Shown one piece after another: positions 15,306 to 23,523 of a DNA stretch of 53,888 nt. The number at the start of each line of letters is the position of its first letter. The stretch's first letter is position 1. Both the position numbers and the translations under genes were made by a program. The notes under the pieces are model-generated. The model saw only the letters and a program-made list of their open reading frames with translations. It made no database searches and was not told where the DNA came from. Origin of the DNA: UBA7887 sp964408735 (GTDB lineage: Bacteria > Pseudomonadota > Alphaproteobacteria > UBA7887); contig CAYPAX010000018.1 of assembly GCA_964408735.1 (NCBI GenBank), positions 1-53,888 of the forward strand, read 5' to 3'.

Positions 15306-16451
15306 TTATTTTCCGTTGCCGTTGAGCATGGCGGGGCCGGTGAGGATGAGGCGGACGAGGTCGGCGGTGCGCCTGACGTCGGTCTTGTCGCGGGCGCGGC
15401 GCAAGTACGTGCGCACGGTTTCCGGGCTGATGCCGCGCTCTGCCGCCAGCTCGGTCTGGCGTTTCCCTGAGGCGATGCCCCAGGCCACCCAGGCCTCGGC
15501 CGGGCTGAGGCCGTAGAGCCTTTGCAGCCGCTCGTGCGGCGGCTCGGCGTGGTGCTCGGGGTCGGTGATGATGACGATGGCGGCGGGCGTGCCTATGCCC
15601 TGGTCGAGGAAGGCGCGACGGGCTATGGGGCTGATCAAGACCTCGTAATCGCGTTTCAATGACGGCCTGCTGAGCCGAAGCTGCCCGCCGCTTTCGACGC
15701 CTTCCGCCGATCCGGTCCTGGCGGCTTCGCCGACGCACCGTGCCAAGGCGCTGCTTTCGCTGCTGGTGGTGGCGCGCAGCGTCGTTGCTGTTACGGATAT
15801 CCCGTCAGCCTCACGCAGCATTTCCTGCGCTGGCGCGTTCGCCTCCAGAACTCTCGCCTTGGCATCGACCAGGATCACACCAAAGGGCACGGCATCGAGG
15901 ATTTCGAGCACTGCGCGGCGCTCACCGTCGAACAGGTCGAAATGATGCTGGAGCTGTAGCGAGCGGCGAAAATGCGGCAGCAGGAAGGACAGCAGGTCCT
16001 TGCCGGACCGCGATGTTCGTTCGCCATGCAGCGGTTTCATCAGGCAGAAACGGGCCGTGAGCTCAGGCGCCTTCCAGATCACGGCCGAGGTGCAGAACCC
16101 GTACCCGTTGGGCACGTACCAGTCATTGAACAGCTCCGACTTCTCCCATTCCCCGTCCGCGTACAGGGCTTCGCAGGAATAGATCTGTCCTTCCGGCCGC
16201 CGCGGATCGAAATAGGACGGTGGCACGGTGAAGACGTAATGGTCTTCGAACGCCTCGCTCGCCACCAGGTCCTCGTTCCAGTTGGCATAGAACGGGATTT
16301 CCAAAGTCTCGTCATTTGCGACCCAGACTCCGCCGCTGCACATGCCCATGAGCTGGGAGAGTCGATCGACCAGGTTCTCCCAATCTTCGACCGCGAGAGC
16401 TGAATCGTATATTTGGCCAACAAGTTCGCTTACGTTCTCGTCGATTTGCAT
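15306..16451 (-). CDS. LuxR-type helix-turn-helix transcriptional regulator (tandem copy 2)
   Basis: 381 residues. A C-terminal LuxR/GerE-type HTH spans about residues 310-375 (RLYGLSPAEAWVAWGIASGK, then QTELAAERGISPETVRTYLRR). The N-terminal 190 residues form an unassigned sensor domain, and a PAS-like part around 190-225 contains GVILVDAKARVLEANAPAQ. It is the same length as the gene just upstream (16467-17612). The last 80 or so residues of the two differ at only a few positions, while the sensor parts differ widely. The pair is separated by 15 bases, so probably one transcript. The ligand is unknown. It likely controls nearby genes, with the 18-bp palindrome downstream as a candidate target. 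Confidence 0.85.
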   Translation of the reverse strand: MQIDENVSELVGQIYDSALAVEDWENLVDRLSQLMGMCSGGVWVANDETLEIPFYANWNEDLVASEAFEDHYVFTVPPSYFDPRRPEGQIYSCEALYADGEWEKSELFNDWYVPNGYGFCTSAVIWKAPELTARFCLMKPLHGERTSRSGKDLLSFLLPHFRRSLQLQHHFDLFDGERRAVLEILDAVPFGVILVDAKARVLEANAPAQEMLREADGISVTATTLRATTSSESSALARCVGEAARTGSAEGVESGGQLRLSRPSLKRDYEVLISPIARRAFLDQGIGTPAAIVIITDPEHHAEPPHERLQRLYGLSPAEAWVAWGIASGKRQTELAAERGISPETVRTYLRRARDKTDVRRTADLVRLILTGPAMLNGNGK

Positions 16452-16466
16452 GCTGATCCCCTTTGC

Positions 16467-17612
16467 TCAATGGCCGTTGCCGTTGAGCATGGCGGGGCCG
16501 GTGAGGATGAGGCGTACGAGGTCGGCGGTGCGTCGCACATCGGTCTTGTCGCGGGCACGGCGCAAGTACGTGCGCACGGTCTCGGGACTGATGCCGCGTT
16601 CCTCCGCCAGCTCGGTCTGGCGTTTCCCTGAGGCGACGCCCCATGCCACCCAGGCCTCGGCCGGGCTGAGGCCGTAGAGCCGCTGCAAGCGCTCATGCGG
16701 CGGCTCGGCGTGTTGCTCCGGATCGGTGATGACCAGCACCGCCGCCGCGCCGTTCACCGGCGTCAGCGACTCGCCCTTGCCGTTCAGCGGCGAGACCAGC
16801 ACCTCATAGGCGCGGCGCAGTGACGGGCGATCGAGGCGCAGGCTGCCGCCGCTGTCTGCGCCGTCGCCAAGCGTGGTGGCCAGTGCGCTGCCGACAAGGC
16901 GGGAAAGAGCGGTGCATTGGCTCGCCGTGCCGCCGCGCACTTGGTCGCGGTCGAGGCGGAAGCCGTCGCCGGTGGCGGCGATGGCGCGGGCTTCGCGATT
17001 CGCTTCCAGCACCGTGCCGCGGCGGTCGAGAAAGACCACGCCGACCGGCAGCCCGTCGACGAATTCCAACGCCGCGCGGCGCTGTGCGTCGAGCAGACCG
17101 AGACTCTCCTGAAACTGAATGGCGCGGCGGAAGTGCGGCAGCAGGAAAGCGAGAATGGCCAATTCGTCATTGCTCAATTTGCCGGCACTTGTAGACCTGG
17201 AGACACAGAAGCGTGCCGCCTTCGCGGATTCGCGCCAAACCAGCGCCGACATCACCGAGCCGAGGCCGAAAGGAGCATAATATTCGTTGTAGACGACGCT
17301 TTGCTTGAATGCGGCGGGCTCGTAGCAGCCTTCGCAGGAGTAGATCGAGCCGACCGGTCGGGTCGGGTCGAAATAGCTGGCGGGTGTTTCGTGAATAATG
17401 TGCTCGTAGAAGAGCGGCGCCATGTCCGGATCCTCGTTCCAGCTGATGTCGAGAAACCCTTCGCGGGTCTCGTCATCGGCGATCCAGACGCCGCCAGTGA
17501 AACATCCCAACAGCCGCGACAATTGCTCCACGGTGTCGGGCCAAAGGCCGGGCTTCAGCGCCGTGTCGTAGATGCCGCCGAGCATGGCGCCCACGCCATC
17601 GTCGATCTGCAT
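16467..17612 (-). CDS. LuxR-type helix-turn-helix transcriptional regulator (tandem copy 1)
   Basis: 381 residues with the same plan as its neighbour. The N-terminal sensor region begins MQIDDGVGAMLGGIYDTALK, and both proteins share the landmarks SYFDPxRPxGxIYSCE and LLPHFRR. A PAS-like segment GVVFLDRRGTVLEANREARA follows, and the C-terminal LuxR HTH is nearly identical to that of copy 2 (RARDKTDVRRTADLVRLILT). The start ATG 17612 has GGGAGGA about eight bases upstream. The divergence of the sensor half with a conserved HTH suggests two inputs to one regulon (inference). Confidence 0.85.
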   Translation of the reverse strand: MQIDDGVGAMLGGIYDTALKPGLWPDTVEQLSRLLGCFTGGVWIADDETREGFLDISWNEDPDMAPLFYEHIIHETPASYFDPTRPVGSIYSCEGCYEPAAFKQSVVYNEYYAPFGLGSVMSALVWRESAKAARFCVSRSTSAGKLSNDELAILAFLLPHFRRAIQFQESLGLLDAQRRAALEFVDGLPVGVVFLDRRGTVLEANREARAIAATGDGFRLDRDQVRGGTASQCTALSRLVGSALATTLGDGADSGGSLRLDRPSLRRAYEVLVSPLNGKGESLTPVNGAAAVLVITDPEQHAEPPHERLQRLYGLSPAEAWVAWGVASGKRQTELAEERGISPETVRTYLRRARDKTDVRRTADLVRLILTGPAMLNGNGH

Positions 17613-17683
17613 GCCGCCGTTCCTCCCGTTGCTCCCCCAAGGGTCACGACGGAAACAGCATACACCAAATACGGGTTGCCTGC

Positions 17684-18673
17684 CTAAAGCCCCGTCACGC
17701 TGACCAGCGCGTTGCCGCTCAGCGTCGCCAGCGGGTTGCGCAGGGCGCGGCCGAAGTCGGGCACGTCGATCTCGAAGATGTCGCCTTCCTTAGCCTTCAC
17801 CGCGTCGGCGAAGCTGATGGTGCCGGCGCCGAGGAAGTGGATGTGGATGTCGCCGGGGCGGCGGCAGAGCTGGTACTTGAAGTGGTGGTGTTCGAGATTG
17901 GCGACGCTGTGGCTCATATTGTCCTCGCCCGAGAGGAAGGGGCCTTGCCATACCACTTCGTTGCCGCGACGGATTCGCGTTGTGCCTTCGACGCTGGCGG
18001 GGAGCGGGCCGAGGCGCAGTTCGGGGCCGAGGGCGCAGGGGCGCAATTTCGAGTGCGCCAGCAACAGATAGTTTTGCCGTTCGAGCACGTGGTCGGCGAA
18101 CTCGTTGGCGAGCGCGAAGCCGATGCGGAGCGGCCTGCCGTCGTCGCCAATAATATAGATGCCCGCGACCTCCGCTTCCTCGCCGCCGTCGAGCGCGAAG
18201 CCGGGGCTGACCAGCGGCCGGCCCGCAGGCACCACGATGGAGCCGTCGCCCTTCCAGAACCATTCCGGATCGGCGCCGATCTCGCCCTCGGCCGGCTTGC
18301 CGCCTTCGATGCCCGCCTTGAACATCTTCATGGAATCGGTCAGCGCGTCGCCGCTGGCCAGCTTGGCGTGCATCTTGTCGCGCGCCTGGGCACTGCCGAG
18401 ATGCGACAGCCCGGTGCCGCTGACCAGGCAATGGGCCGGGTCGGCGTGGTCGATCGGCGCCAGCACGCGGTTCTCGGCCAGCGCAGCCTCGTAGTTTTCG
18501 CTGGCGCTGCCGAGGCGCTCAAGCACCAGCGCCTCCAGGCTGCTGCCGCCGCGCGCCGCCGCGATCGCCAGATCGTAGACGCATTCGAATTCCTCGACGA
18601 TGCGAAGCTCGTCGCCCTCGGGCACGCCGACGCGGCGCGCACCCTCGCGACTGCGGAACTGGACCAGGCGCAT
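17684..18673 (-). CDS. AraD1/GguC-type protein of the fumarylacetoacetate hydrolase superfamily
   Basis: 329 residues. It begins MRLVQFRSREGARRVGVPEG, as in the AraD1/GguC branch, proteins often found with pentose or sugar-acid catabolic genes. The FAH-fold C-terminal half carries GIEGGKPAEGEIGADPEWFWKG, GFALDGGEEAEVAGIYIIGDDG with acidic metal-ligand candidates, GFALANEFADHVLE, and the closing HFLGAGTISFADAVKAKEGD. It is divergent from the exported alpha/beta hydrolase (start 18742), leaving a 68-bp shared promoter region. The substrate is not identifiable here. Confidence 0.8.
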   Translation of the reverse strand: MRLVQFRSREGARRVGVPEGDELRIVEEFECVYDLAIAAARGGSSLEALVLERLGSASENYEAALAENRVLAPIDHADPAHCLVSGTGLSHLGSAQARDKMHAKLASGDALTDSMKMFKAGIEGGKPAEGEIGADPEWFWKGDGSIVVPAGRPLVSPGFALDGGEEAEVAGIYIIGDDGRPLRIGFALANEFADHVLERQNYLLLAHSKLRPCALGPELRLGPLPASVEGTTRIRRGNEVVWQGPFLSGEDNMSHSVANLEHHHFKYQLCRRPGDIHIHFLGAGTISFADAVKAKEGDIFEIDVPDFGRALRNPLATLSGNALVSVTGL

Positions 18674-18741
18674 GACTTTCCTTTCGCTTGTGCCCTCCGG
18701 CTATACTGAGCCCGGACAGGGCTGGCAACAGGGAAGCGGCG

Positions 18742-20748
18742 ATGAAGGCATTGGTCGGGGTATTGGTGATGTGTTTGGCGACGCCCGCATGGGCAGTGGT
18801 CGAGCGTGTCGAGGTCACTGCCCGCGGCGCCTTCGCGGACGGCGCCGGCTTCGGTGCGGCGGGTTCTTACGAAAAGCTCGCCGGGCGCCTGCATTACGCC
18901 ATCGACCCGGACGATCCGGCCAATGCCGCAGTGGTCGATCTCGCCCACGCGCCGCGCGACGCGGACGGCATGGTGCGTTTTTCCGGCGATTTTCTCATGC
19001 TGCGCCCAACCGATCCCGCGCGCGCCAACCGGCGTCTGCTTTACGAGGTGGGAAATCGCGGCCGCGTTGGCATGCTGAGCTTCTTCAACGAGGGGAGTAG
19101 CAGCAGCGACCCGCATAGCCTGGCCCATGCGGGCAACGGCTTTCTTTTCGAACAGGGCTACACGCTCTTATGGAGCGGCTGGAACTGGGACGTGCTGGAG
19201 GGCGACGACCGGCTGCAATTGGAACTGCCGCAGGCCGATGGCGTCGAGGGCTGGCTTTCGGCCGAGATCACTGTCAAGGAGCGCGAGGCCAGCCAGCCCG
19301 TGGCCTGGGGCAATTCGCGGGGCTACCCCGCGCTCGATGTGGACCAGGCCGATGCCAGGCTGACGGTGCGCGATCGCCAGGGCGGCGTGCGCCGCGAGAT
19401 CCCGCGCTGGCAATGGCGCTTCGCACGCGACGAGGACGGCGAGCCTGTGGCCGACGCCACCCATGTCTGGCTTGATGGGGGCTTCGACCCCGGCCTGCTC
19501 TACGAGGTGGTCTACCGCTCGCGGCCCGTGGTCGTCGGGCTCGGGCTGGCGGCGATCCGCGACGCCATGTCCCACTTTCGTAGCCAGGAGAGCATCGATC
19601 ACGCCCTGATCTTCGGCATCTCCCAGTCGGGCCGCGTCATCAGTCATATGCTGTGGCAGGGCTTTCATGTGGACGAGGCCGAGCGCATGGCCTTTGACGG
19701 GGCGCTGATCCATGTCGGCGGCGCCGGCAAGGGCAGCTTCAACCACCGTTTCGCCCAGACCACGCGCCACGGCAGCCCCCATGAGGACCATCAATACCCC
19801 TCCGACTTTTTTCCTTTCACCACCGTGCCGCAGAGCGATCCGCTGACCGGCGATGCAGGCAGCATTCTCGATCGCGCGCGCGAGTTGGGCGCGGTGCCGA
19901 AGTTGGTCTTTACCAACACCGGCGGCGAATATTGGACGCGCTCGGCCTCGCTGCTGCACACGGACGTGGATGGCGTGCGCGATATCGCCCTGGCGGACGA
20001 GGCCAGGCTCTACGTCTTCGCCGGGGCCCAGCACGGCAGCTGGCTGGTTCCCCACCGGGCCTGGTTCGAGAACTGCATCAACCCCCTCGACCATCGCCCG
20101 CCCATGCGCGCCGTGCTGCTGGCGCTCGATGCCTGGGCGACAGCCGGCGAGGCGCCGCCGCCGAGCGCCTATCCGCGGATCGCCGCAGGCGAGCTTGGCA
20201 CGCTCGACGAATGGCGCGCGGCCTTTCCCGCCATTCCCGGCCTGCGCCTGCCCGTGGTCAACCTGCGCCCGCCGCGCCTCGAGCACGGGCCACGCTGGGC
20301 CGAGGGCATCATCGATACCGTGCCGCCCGGCTTCGGCCCGGCCTACGAGACCCGCGTCAGCCTGCCGGATGCGGACGGTATCGCCCGTGGCGGCATCCGC
20401 CTGCCCGCCGCCGCCGCGCCGCTTGGCACCTATACGGGCTGGAACCTGCGCCGGCCGCGCTTCGGTGCCGGCGACCAGATCGACCGCTGGGTGGGCTCGT
20501 TCGTGCCATTCCCCCGCGACGAGGCGGCAGACGACCCGCGCCGCCCTCTTGCCGCCCGCTACGCCGACCGTGCGGGTTACGAAGCCGCCGTCGCCAGCGC
20601 CGCCGAGGCCCTGGTCGCCCGCCGCCTGCTGCTAGCTGCCGACGTCCCCGCCATAACCGCCCGCCTGGGCGCCTTCTACGACCGCGTCCTGGCCCATGAC
20701 CGTGGCGAACTCTCATGCGAGTATCTGGCGCCGTATACCAATCCTTAA
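18742..20748 (+). CDS. Exported alpha/beta-hydrolase domain protein (Abhydrolase_10 type)
   Basis: 668 residues. The signal peptide MKALVGVLVMCLATPAWA is the reason for choosing ATG 18742, with GGAAG upstream. An earlier in-frame start at 18688 would bury it. The mature protein begins VERVEVTARGAFADGAGFG, typical of this family of large secreted or periplasmic hydrolases. The likely nucleophile lies in IFGISQSGRVISHML, about residue 297. Further landmarks are GNRGRVGMLSFFNEG and TNTGGEYWTRSASLLHTD. The substrate is unknown, and such proteins are usually annotated only by fold. Confidence 0.85.
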   Translation: MKALVGVLVMCLATPAWAVVERVEVTARGAFADGAGFGAAGSYEKLAGRLHYAIDPDDPANAAVVDLAHAPRDADGMVRFSGDFLMLRPTDPARANRRLLYEVGNRGRVGMLSFFNEGSSSSDPHSLAHAGNGFLFEQGYTLLWSGWNWDVLEGDDRLQLELPQADGVEGWLSAEITVKEREASQPVAWGNSRGYPALDVDQADARLTVRDRQGGVRREIPRWQWRFARDEDGEPVADATHVWLDGGFDPGLLYEVVYRSRPVVVGLGLAAIRDAMSHFRSQESIDHALIFGISQSGRVISHMLWQGFHVDEAERMAFDGALIHVGGAGKGSFNHRFAQTTRHGSPHEDHQYPSDFFPFTTVPQSDPLTGDAGSILDRARELGAVPKLVFTNTGGEYWTRSASLLHTDVDGVRDIALADEARLYVFAGAQHGSWLVPHRAWFENCINPLDHRPPMRAVLLALDAWATAGEAPPPSAYPRIAAGELGTLDEWRAAFPAIPGLRLPVVNLRPPRLEHGPRWAEGIIDTVPPGFGPAYETRVSLPDADGIARGGIRLPAAAAPLGTYTGWNLRRPRFGAGDQIDRWVGSFVPFPRDEAADDPRRPLAARYADRAGYEAAVASAAEALVARRLLLAADVPAITARLGAFYDRVLAHDRGELSCEYLAPYTNP

Positions 20749-20771
20749 GTCCCTCGGGCTATGATCGCGCC

Positions 20772-21011
20772 ATGTCGAGGACCGAAAACGCCATAACCGT
20801 GACCTGTGCCGCTCTTTTGCTGCTGCTTGGCGGCTGCAACGACCGCGACGTCAATTCGATCGAGAACGGGTTGTGGAAGATGTTTGCCGGCCATCCCAAG
20901 CCCATCATCCTCGATGCGCCGCCGCCGCCTGTCTATTGCATCCGCACCCTCGGTGGTGCCGAATGCTATGCCGAGCCCGTGGCCGAGGATCGCGCCGCCG
21001 CCATCCGCTAA
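20772..21011 (+). CDS. Small putative lipoprotein
   Basis: 79 residues. An N-terminal signal followed by a lipobox-like ALLLLLGGC (Cys22) suggests lipid attachment to the outer or inner membrane. The short mature part has a proline run (DAPPPPVYCIRTLGGAECYAEP) and two further cysteines. Its stop overlaps the convergent RidA-like gene by 4 bases. Function unknown. Short lipoproteins with this PPPVYCIRTLGGAECY pattern recur in alphaproteobacteria (from memory, unchecked). Confidence 0.7.
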   Translation: MSRTENAITVTCAALLLLLGGCNDRDVNSIENGLWKMFAGHPKPIILDAPPPPVYCIRTLGGAECYAEPVAEDRAAAIR

Positions 21012-21400
21012 GGCATTTCCGCCGTCACCTCGATCTCTATCTGAAAATCGGGCCGCATGAAGCGCGACACCTCGATCCAGGTCGCCGCCGGTGGTGCCGC
21101 ACCCTCATAGACCGCATGGCGAGACGGCAGCGCGGCGCGAAAGGCTTCGATGTCGGATACGAAGATCTGCTCCTTGACGACCGCGCCGAAGCCGATGCCG
21201 TGGGCCTCCAGCGCCATGCCGATGAGCCGGTAGCACTGCTCGAGCTGGGCGCGCATGTCGCCTTTGCCGACGACGTTGCTGTCGAGGTCGAGGCTGCAAG
21301 TGCCGGCGACGAACAGAAAGCCCCCCGCCTTGACCGCCTGGGCGAAGCCCAGATCCTTCTCGCCCTCGCGCAAATGAAATACCTGATCCGCTCTCGCCAT
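21008..21400 (-). CDS. RidA/YjgF/UK114 family protein, atypical
   Basis: 130 residues of the RidA fold. Landmarks: GGFLFVAGTCSLDLDSNVVG, DMRAQLEQCYRLIGMALEAHG, VVKEQIFVSDIEAFRAAL and the terminal IEIEVTAEMP. Canonical RidA deaminates enamine/imine intermediates using an arginine in the P-x-R-S/T-x-V-E segment. Here that segment reads PPAATWIEVSRF, without the arginine, so the reaction may differ. AGGAGG precedes ATG 21400. It is divergent from the SDR gene by 54 bases. Confidence 0.88.
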   Translation of the reverse strand: MARADQVFHLREGEKDLGFAQAVKAGGFLFVAGTCSLDLDSNVVGKGDMRAQLEQCYRLIGMALEAHGIGFGAVVKEQIFVSDIEAFRAALPSRHAVYEGAAPPAATWIEVSRFMRPDFQIEIEVTAEMP

Positions 21401-21454
21401 GACGCCCTCCTGTGCGTGATGCGCTATTATCGTCCGCAACCAGGGAGGAAAGCG

Positions 21455-22261
21455 ATGACAAAGCGGCTGGAAGGCAAAGTGGCATTGGTGACCGGGGCCG
21501 GTGCGGTGGGACCGGGCTGGGGCAACGGCAAGGCGGTTTCGGTGTTGTTCGCCCGCGAGGGCGCCAAGGTGGTGGCGCTCGACATCAATCCGGATGCGGC
21601 CGCCGAGACGGCGGGGATCATTGCTAAGGAGGGCGGCGACTGCACCACCGTGACCGCCGATGTCAGCAATTCCGCAGAAGTCGATGCCGCGGTCCAAACC
21701 TGCCTCGATACCTATGGCCGCATCGATGTGCTGCACAACAATGTCGGCATCGTGGTCAATGGCGGCCCGGTCGAGACCAGCGAGGAGGCCTGGGAGAAGG
21801 GCGAGGCGGTCAACCTCAAGAGCGCCTTCCTGACTTGCAAGTACGCGCTTCCTCATATGCAGGCGCAAGGCGGCGGCTCGATCATAAACGTCTCGTCCAC
21901 CGCCGGCATCCGCTGGATGGGCGTGCCCTATGCCTCCTACGCCGCGACCAAGGCTGCGCTGCTGGGCTTGAGCCGCAACATCGCGGCGCAATATGCGCCG
22001 GACAGTATCCGCTGCAACGCCATTCTGCCGGGTATCATCGATACGCCCTTGCTGCGCGGCCTGCTCGCCGAGGTCTACGAGGGCGAGGACATGGAGGCGC
22101 GCATCGCCTATCGCAACAAGCAGATTCCCATGAAACGCATGGGCGATGCCTGGGACGTGGCGCATGCGGCGCTTTATCTGGCGTCGGATGAGGCGAAATA
22201 CGTGACCGGGGCGGAGCTGCCGATAGACGGCGGTGTGAGCATCGCGGCGCTGGCCGGGTAG
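21455..22261 (+). CDS. SDR family NAD(P)-dependent oxidoreductase
   Basis: 268 residues. Classical short-chain dehydrogenase: cofactor loop TGAGAVGPGWGNGKAVSV (an expanded version of TGxxxGxG), NNVGI, the catalytic serine in IINVSSTAGIRW, the YAATK catalytic tetrad segment, and NAILPGIIDTPLL. The C-terminal IDGGVSIAALAG closes the fold. A strong GGGAGGAA lies before ATG 21455. The next gene starts 5 bases after its stop, so the two may be co-transcribed. The substrate is unknown. Confidence 0.92.
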   Translation: MTKRLEGKVALVTGAGAVGPGWGNGKAVSVLFAREGAKVVALDINPDAAAETAGIIAKEGGDCTTVTADVSNSAEVDAAVQTCLDTYGRIDVLHNNVGIVVNGGPVETSEEAWEKGEAVNLKSAFLTCKYALPHMQAQGGGSIINVSSTAGIRWMGVPYASYAATKAALLGLSRNIAAQYAPDSIRCNAILPGIIDTPLLRGLLAEVYEGEDMEARIAYRNKQIPMKRMGDAWDVAHAALYLASDEAKYVTGAELPIDGGVSIAALAG

Positions 22262-22266
22262 GCGCG

Positions 22267-23523
22267 ATGGAAGGCAGCGAGCCCTTTCTGCGCCTGGCTG
22301 CGGCGCTTGCCATTGGTATTCTGATCGGGTTGGAGCGCGGCTGGCAGTCGCGCGAGCTGCCGGAAGGCGCGCGGGTTGCCGGCATCCGCACATTCGGGCT
22401 GATCGGCCTGCTCGGTGGCATCGCCGCGCTGCTGGCCGGGGTGCTGGGGCCCATGGCGCTGGTGGCGATCTTCTCCGCCTTTGCCGTGATCATGCTGATA
22501 GGGCGGTTGCGCGCGGCGGAGATCACCCACGATCTCGGGCTTACCACGACCGTCGCTGGGCTGCTCACGTTCGCTCTGGCGGCAATGGCGGTCATCGGTG
22601 ATGCGGCGCTGGCCGCAGCCGGTGCGGTGGTCACGGCGCTGCTGCTTGGTGTCAAGCCGACCCTGCATGCCTGGATCGAGCATCTTTCGCGGGACGAGCT
22701 GTTCGCCGTTCTCAAGCTTCTGGTGATGTCGGTGGTGCTGTTGCCGGTCCTGCCCGATCGCGGTTTCGGGCCATGGGCCGCGCTCAATCCCTACGAGCTG
22801 TGGTTCATGGTGGTTCTGGTCGCTAGCATATCGTTCGTCGGCTATGTCACTGTCAGAATCGCCGGCAAGCGGGTCGGCGTGCTGCTTGCGGGGCTGGCAG
22901 GGGGTCTCGTATCGTCCACCGCGGTGGCGCTGGGTTTCTCGCGTCTGGCGCGGCGCGATCCGGCCGACCGACGTGTTTTTGCCGCCGCGATCGTGGTTGC
23001 CGCATCGACGATGTTTCCCCGCACCCTGTTGATCGCGGGTGCCATCGACGCGCGACTGCTGCTGCCGTTGGCCTGGCCGCTTGGCCTCGCGGGTCTTGTG
23101 GGCTTCGCCTGTGCAGCAGCACTTGCCGCGGGCGCTCCCATGACGGGAGACGAGCGGGCCGGAGAGGTGCGCTTGCGCAATCCCTTCGAGCTCGGCATGG
23201 CCCTGAAGTTCGGCTTGCTGCTTGCCGCTGTCGTCTTGCTGGCGCGTGCGGTGCTGGCCTGGACGGGTGACGCCGGGCTTTACGCGGTAGCCGCCATCTC
23301 GGGCCTGACCGATGTCGACGCCGTGACCCTCTCATTCTCGCGCATGGCCGCCGAGCAGGTCGCGGTCGCGGTGGTCGTGCTCGGTATCGTCATTGCGGCG
23401 GCCAGCAATACTCTGGTCAAGGCGGGTCTGGCGATGGCGATCGGTGGCAGTAAGCTTGGGGTTCTGGTTGGTCTGCCGCTGATCGCCTGCCTGGCCGCGG
23501 GCGGCCTAGGCCTCGCCCTGTAA
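22267..23523 (+). CDS. MgtC/SapB N-terminal plus DUF4010 membrane protein
   Basis: 418 residues, almost entirely hydrophobic, with about twelve membrane segments. The N-terminal MgtC-like part has the diagnostic AAALAIGILIGLERGWQSRE and RTFGLIGLLGG. The C-terminal DUF4010 part has LPDRGFGPWAALNPYELWFM, GLAGGLVSSTAVALGFSRLA and AISGLTDVDAVTLSFSRMA. Proteins with this pairing are inner-membrane and of unknown transport role. Its 3' end overlaps the convergent ABC ATPase gene by 18 bases. Confidence 0.9.
   Translation: MEGSEPFLRLAAALAIGILIGLERGWQSRELPEGARVAGIRTFGLIGLLGGIAALLAGVLGPMALVAIFSAFAVIMLIGRLRAAEITHDLGLTTTVAGLLTFALAAMAVIGDAALAAAGAVVTALLLGVKPTLHAWIEHLSRDELFAVLKLLVMSVVLLPVLPDRGFGPWAALNPYELWFMVVLVASISFVGYVTVRIAGKRVGVLLAGLAGGLVSSTAVALGFSRLARRDPADRRVFAAAIVVAASTMFPRTLLIAGAIDARLLLPLAWPLGLAGLVGFACAAALAAGAPMTGDERAGEVRLRNPFELGMALKFGLLLAAVVLLARAVLAWTGDAGLYAVAAISGLTDVDAVTLSFSRMAAEQVAVAVVVLGIVIAAASNTLVKAGLAMAIGGSKLGVLVGLPLIACLAAGGLGLAL

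Noticed and set aside
15214..15738. A possible third HTH-like frame next to the LuxR pair
   Set aside because: It is a different-frame shadow of the downstream LuxR gene, repeated for both copies because their DNA is nearly identical.
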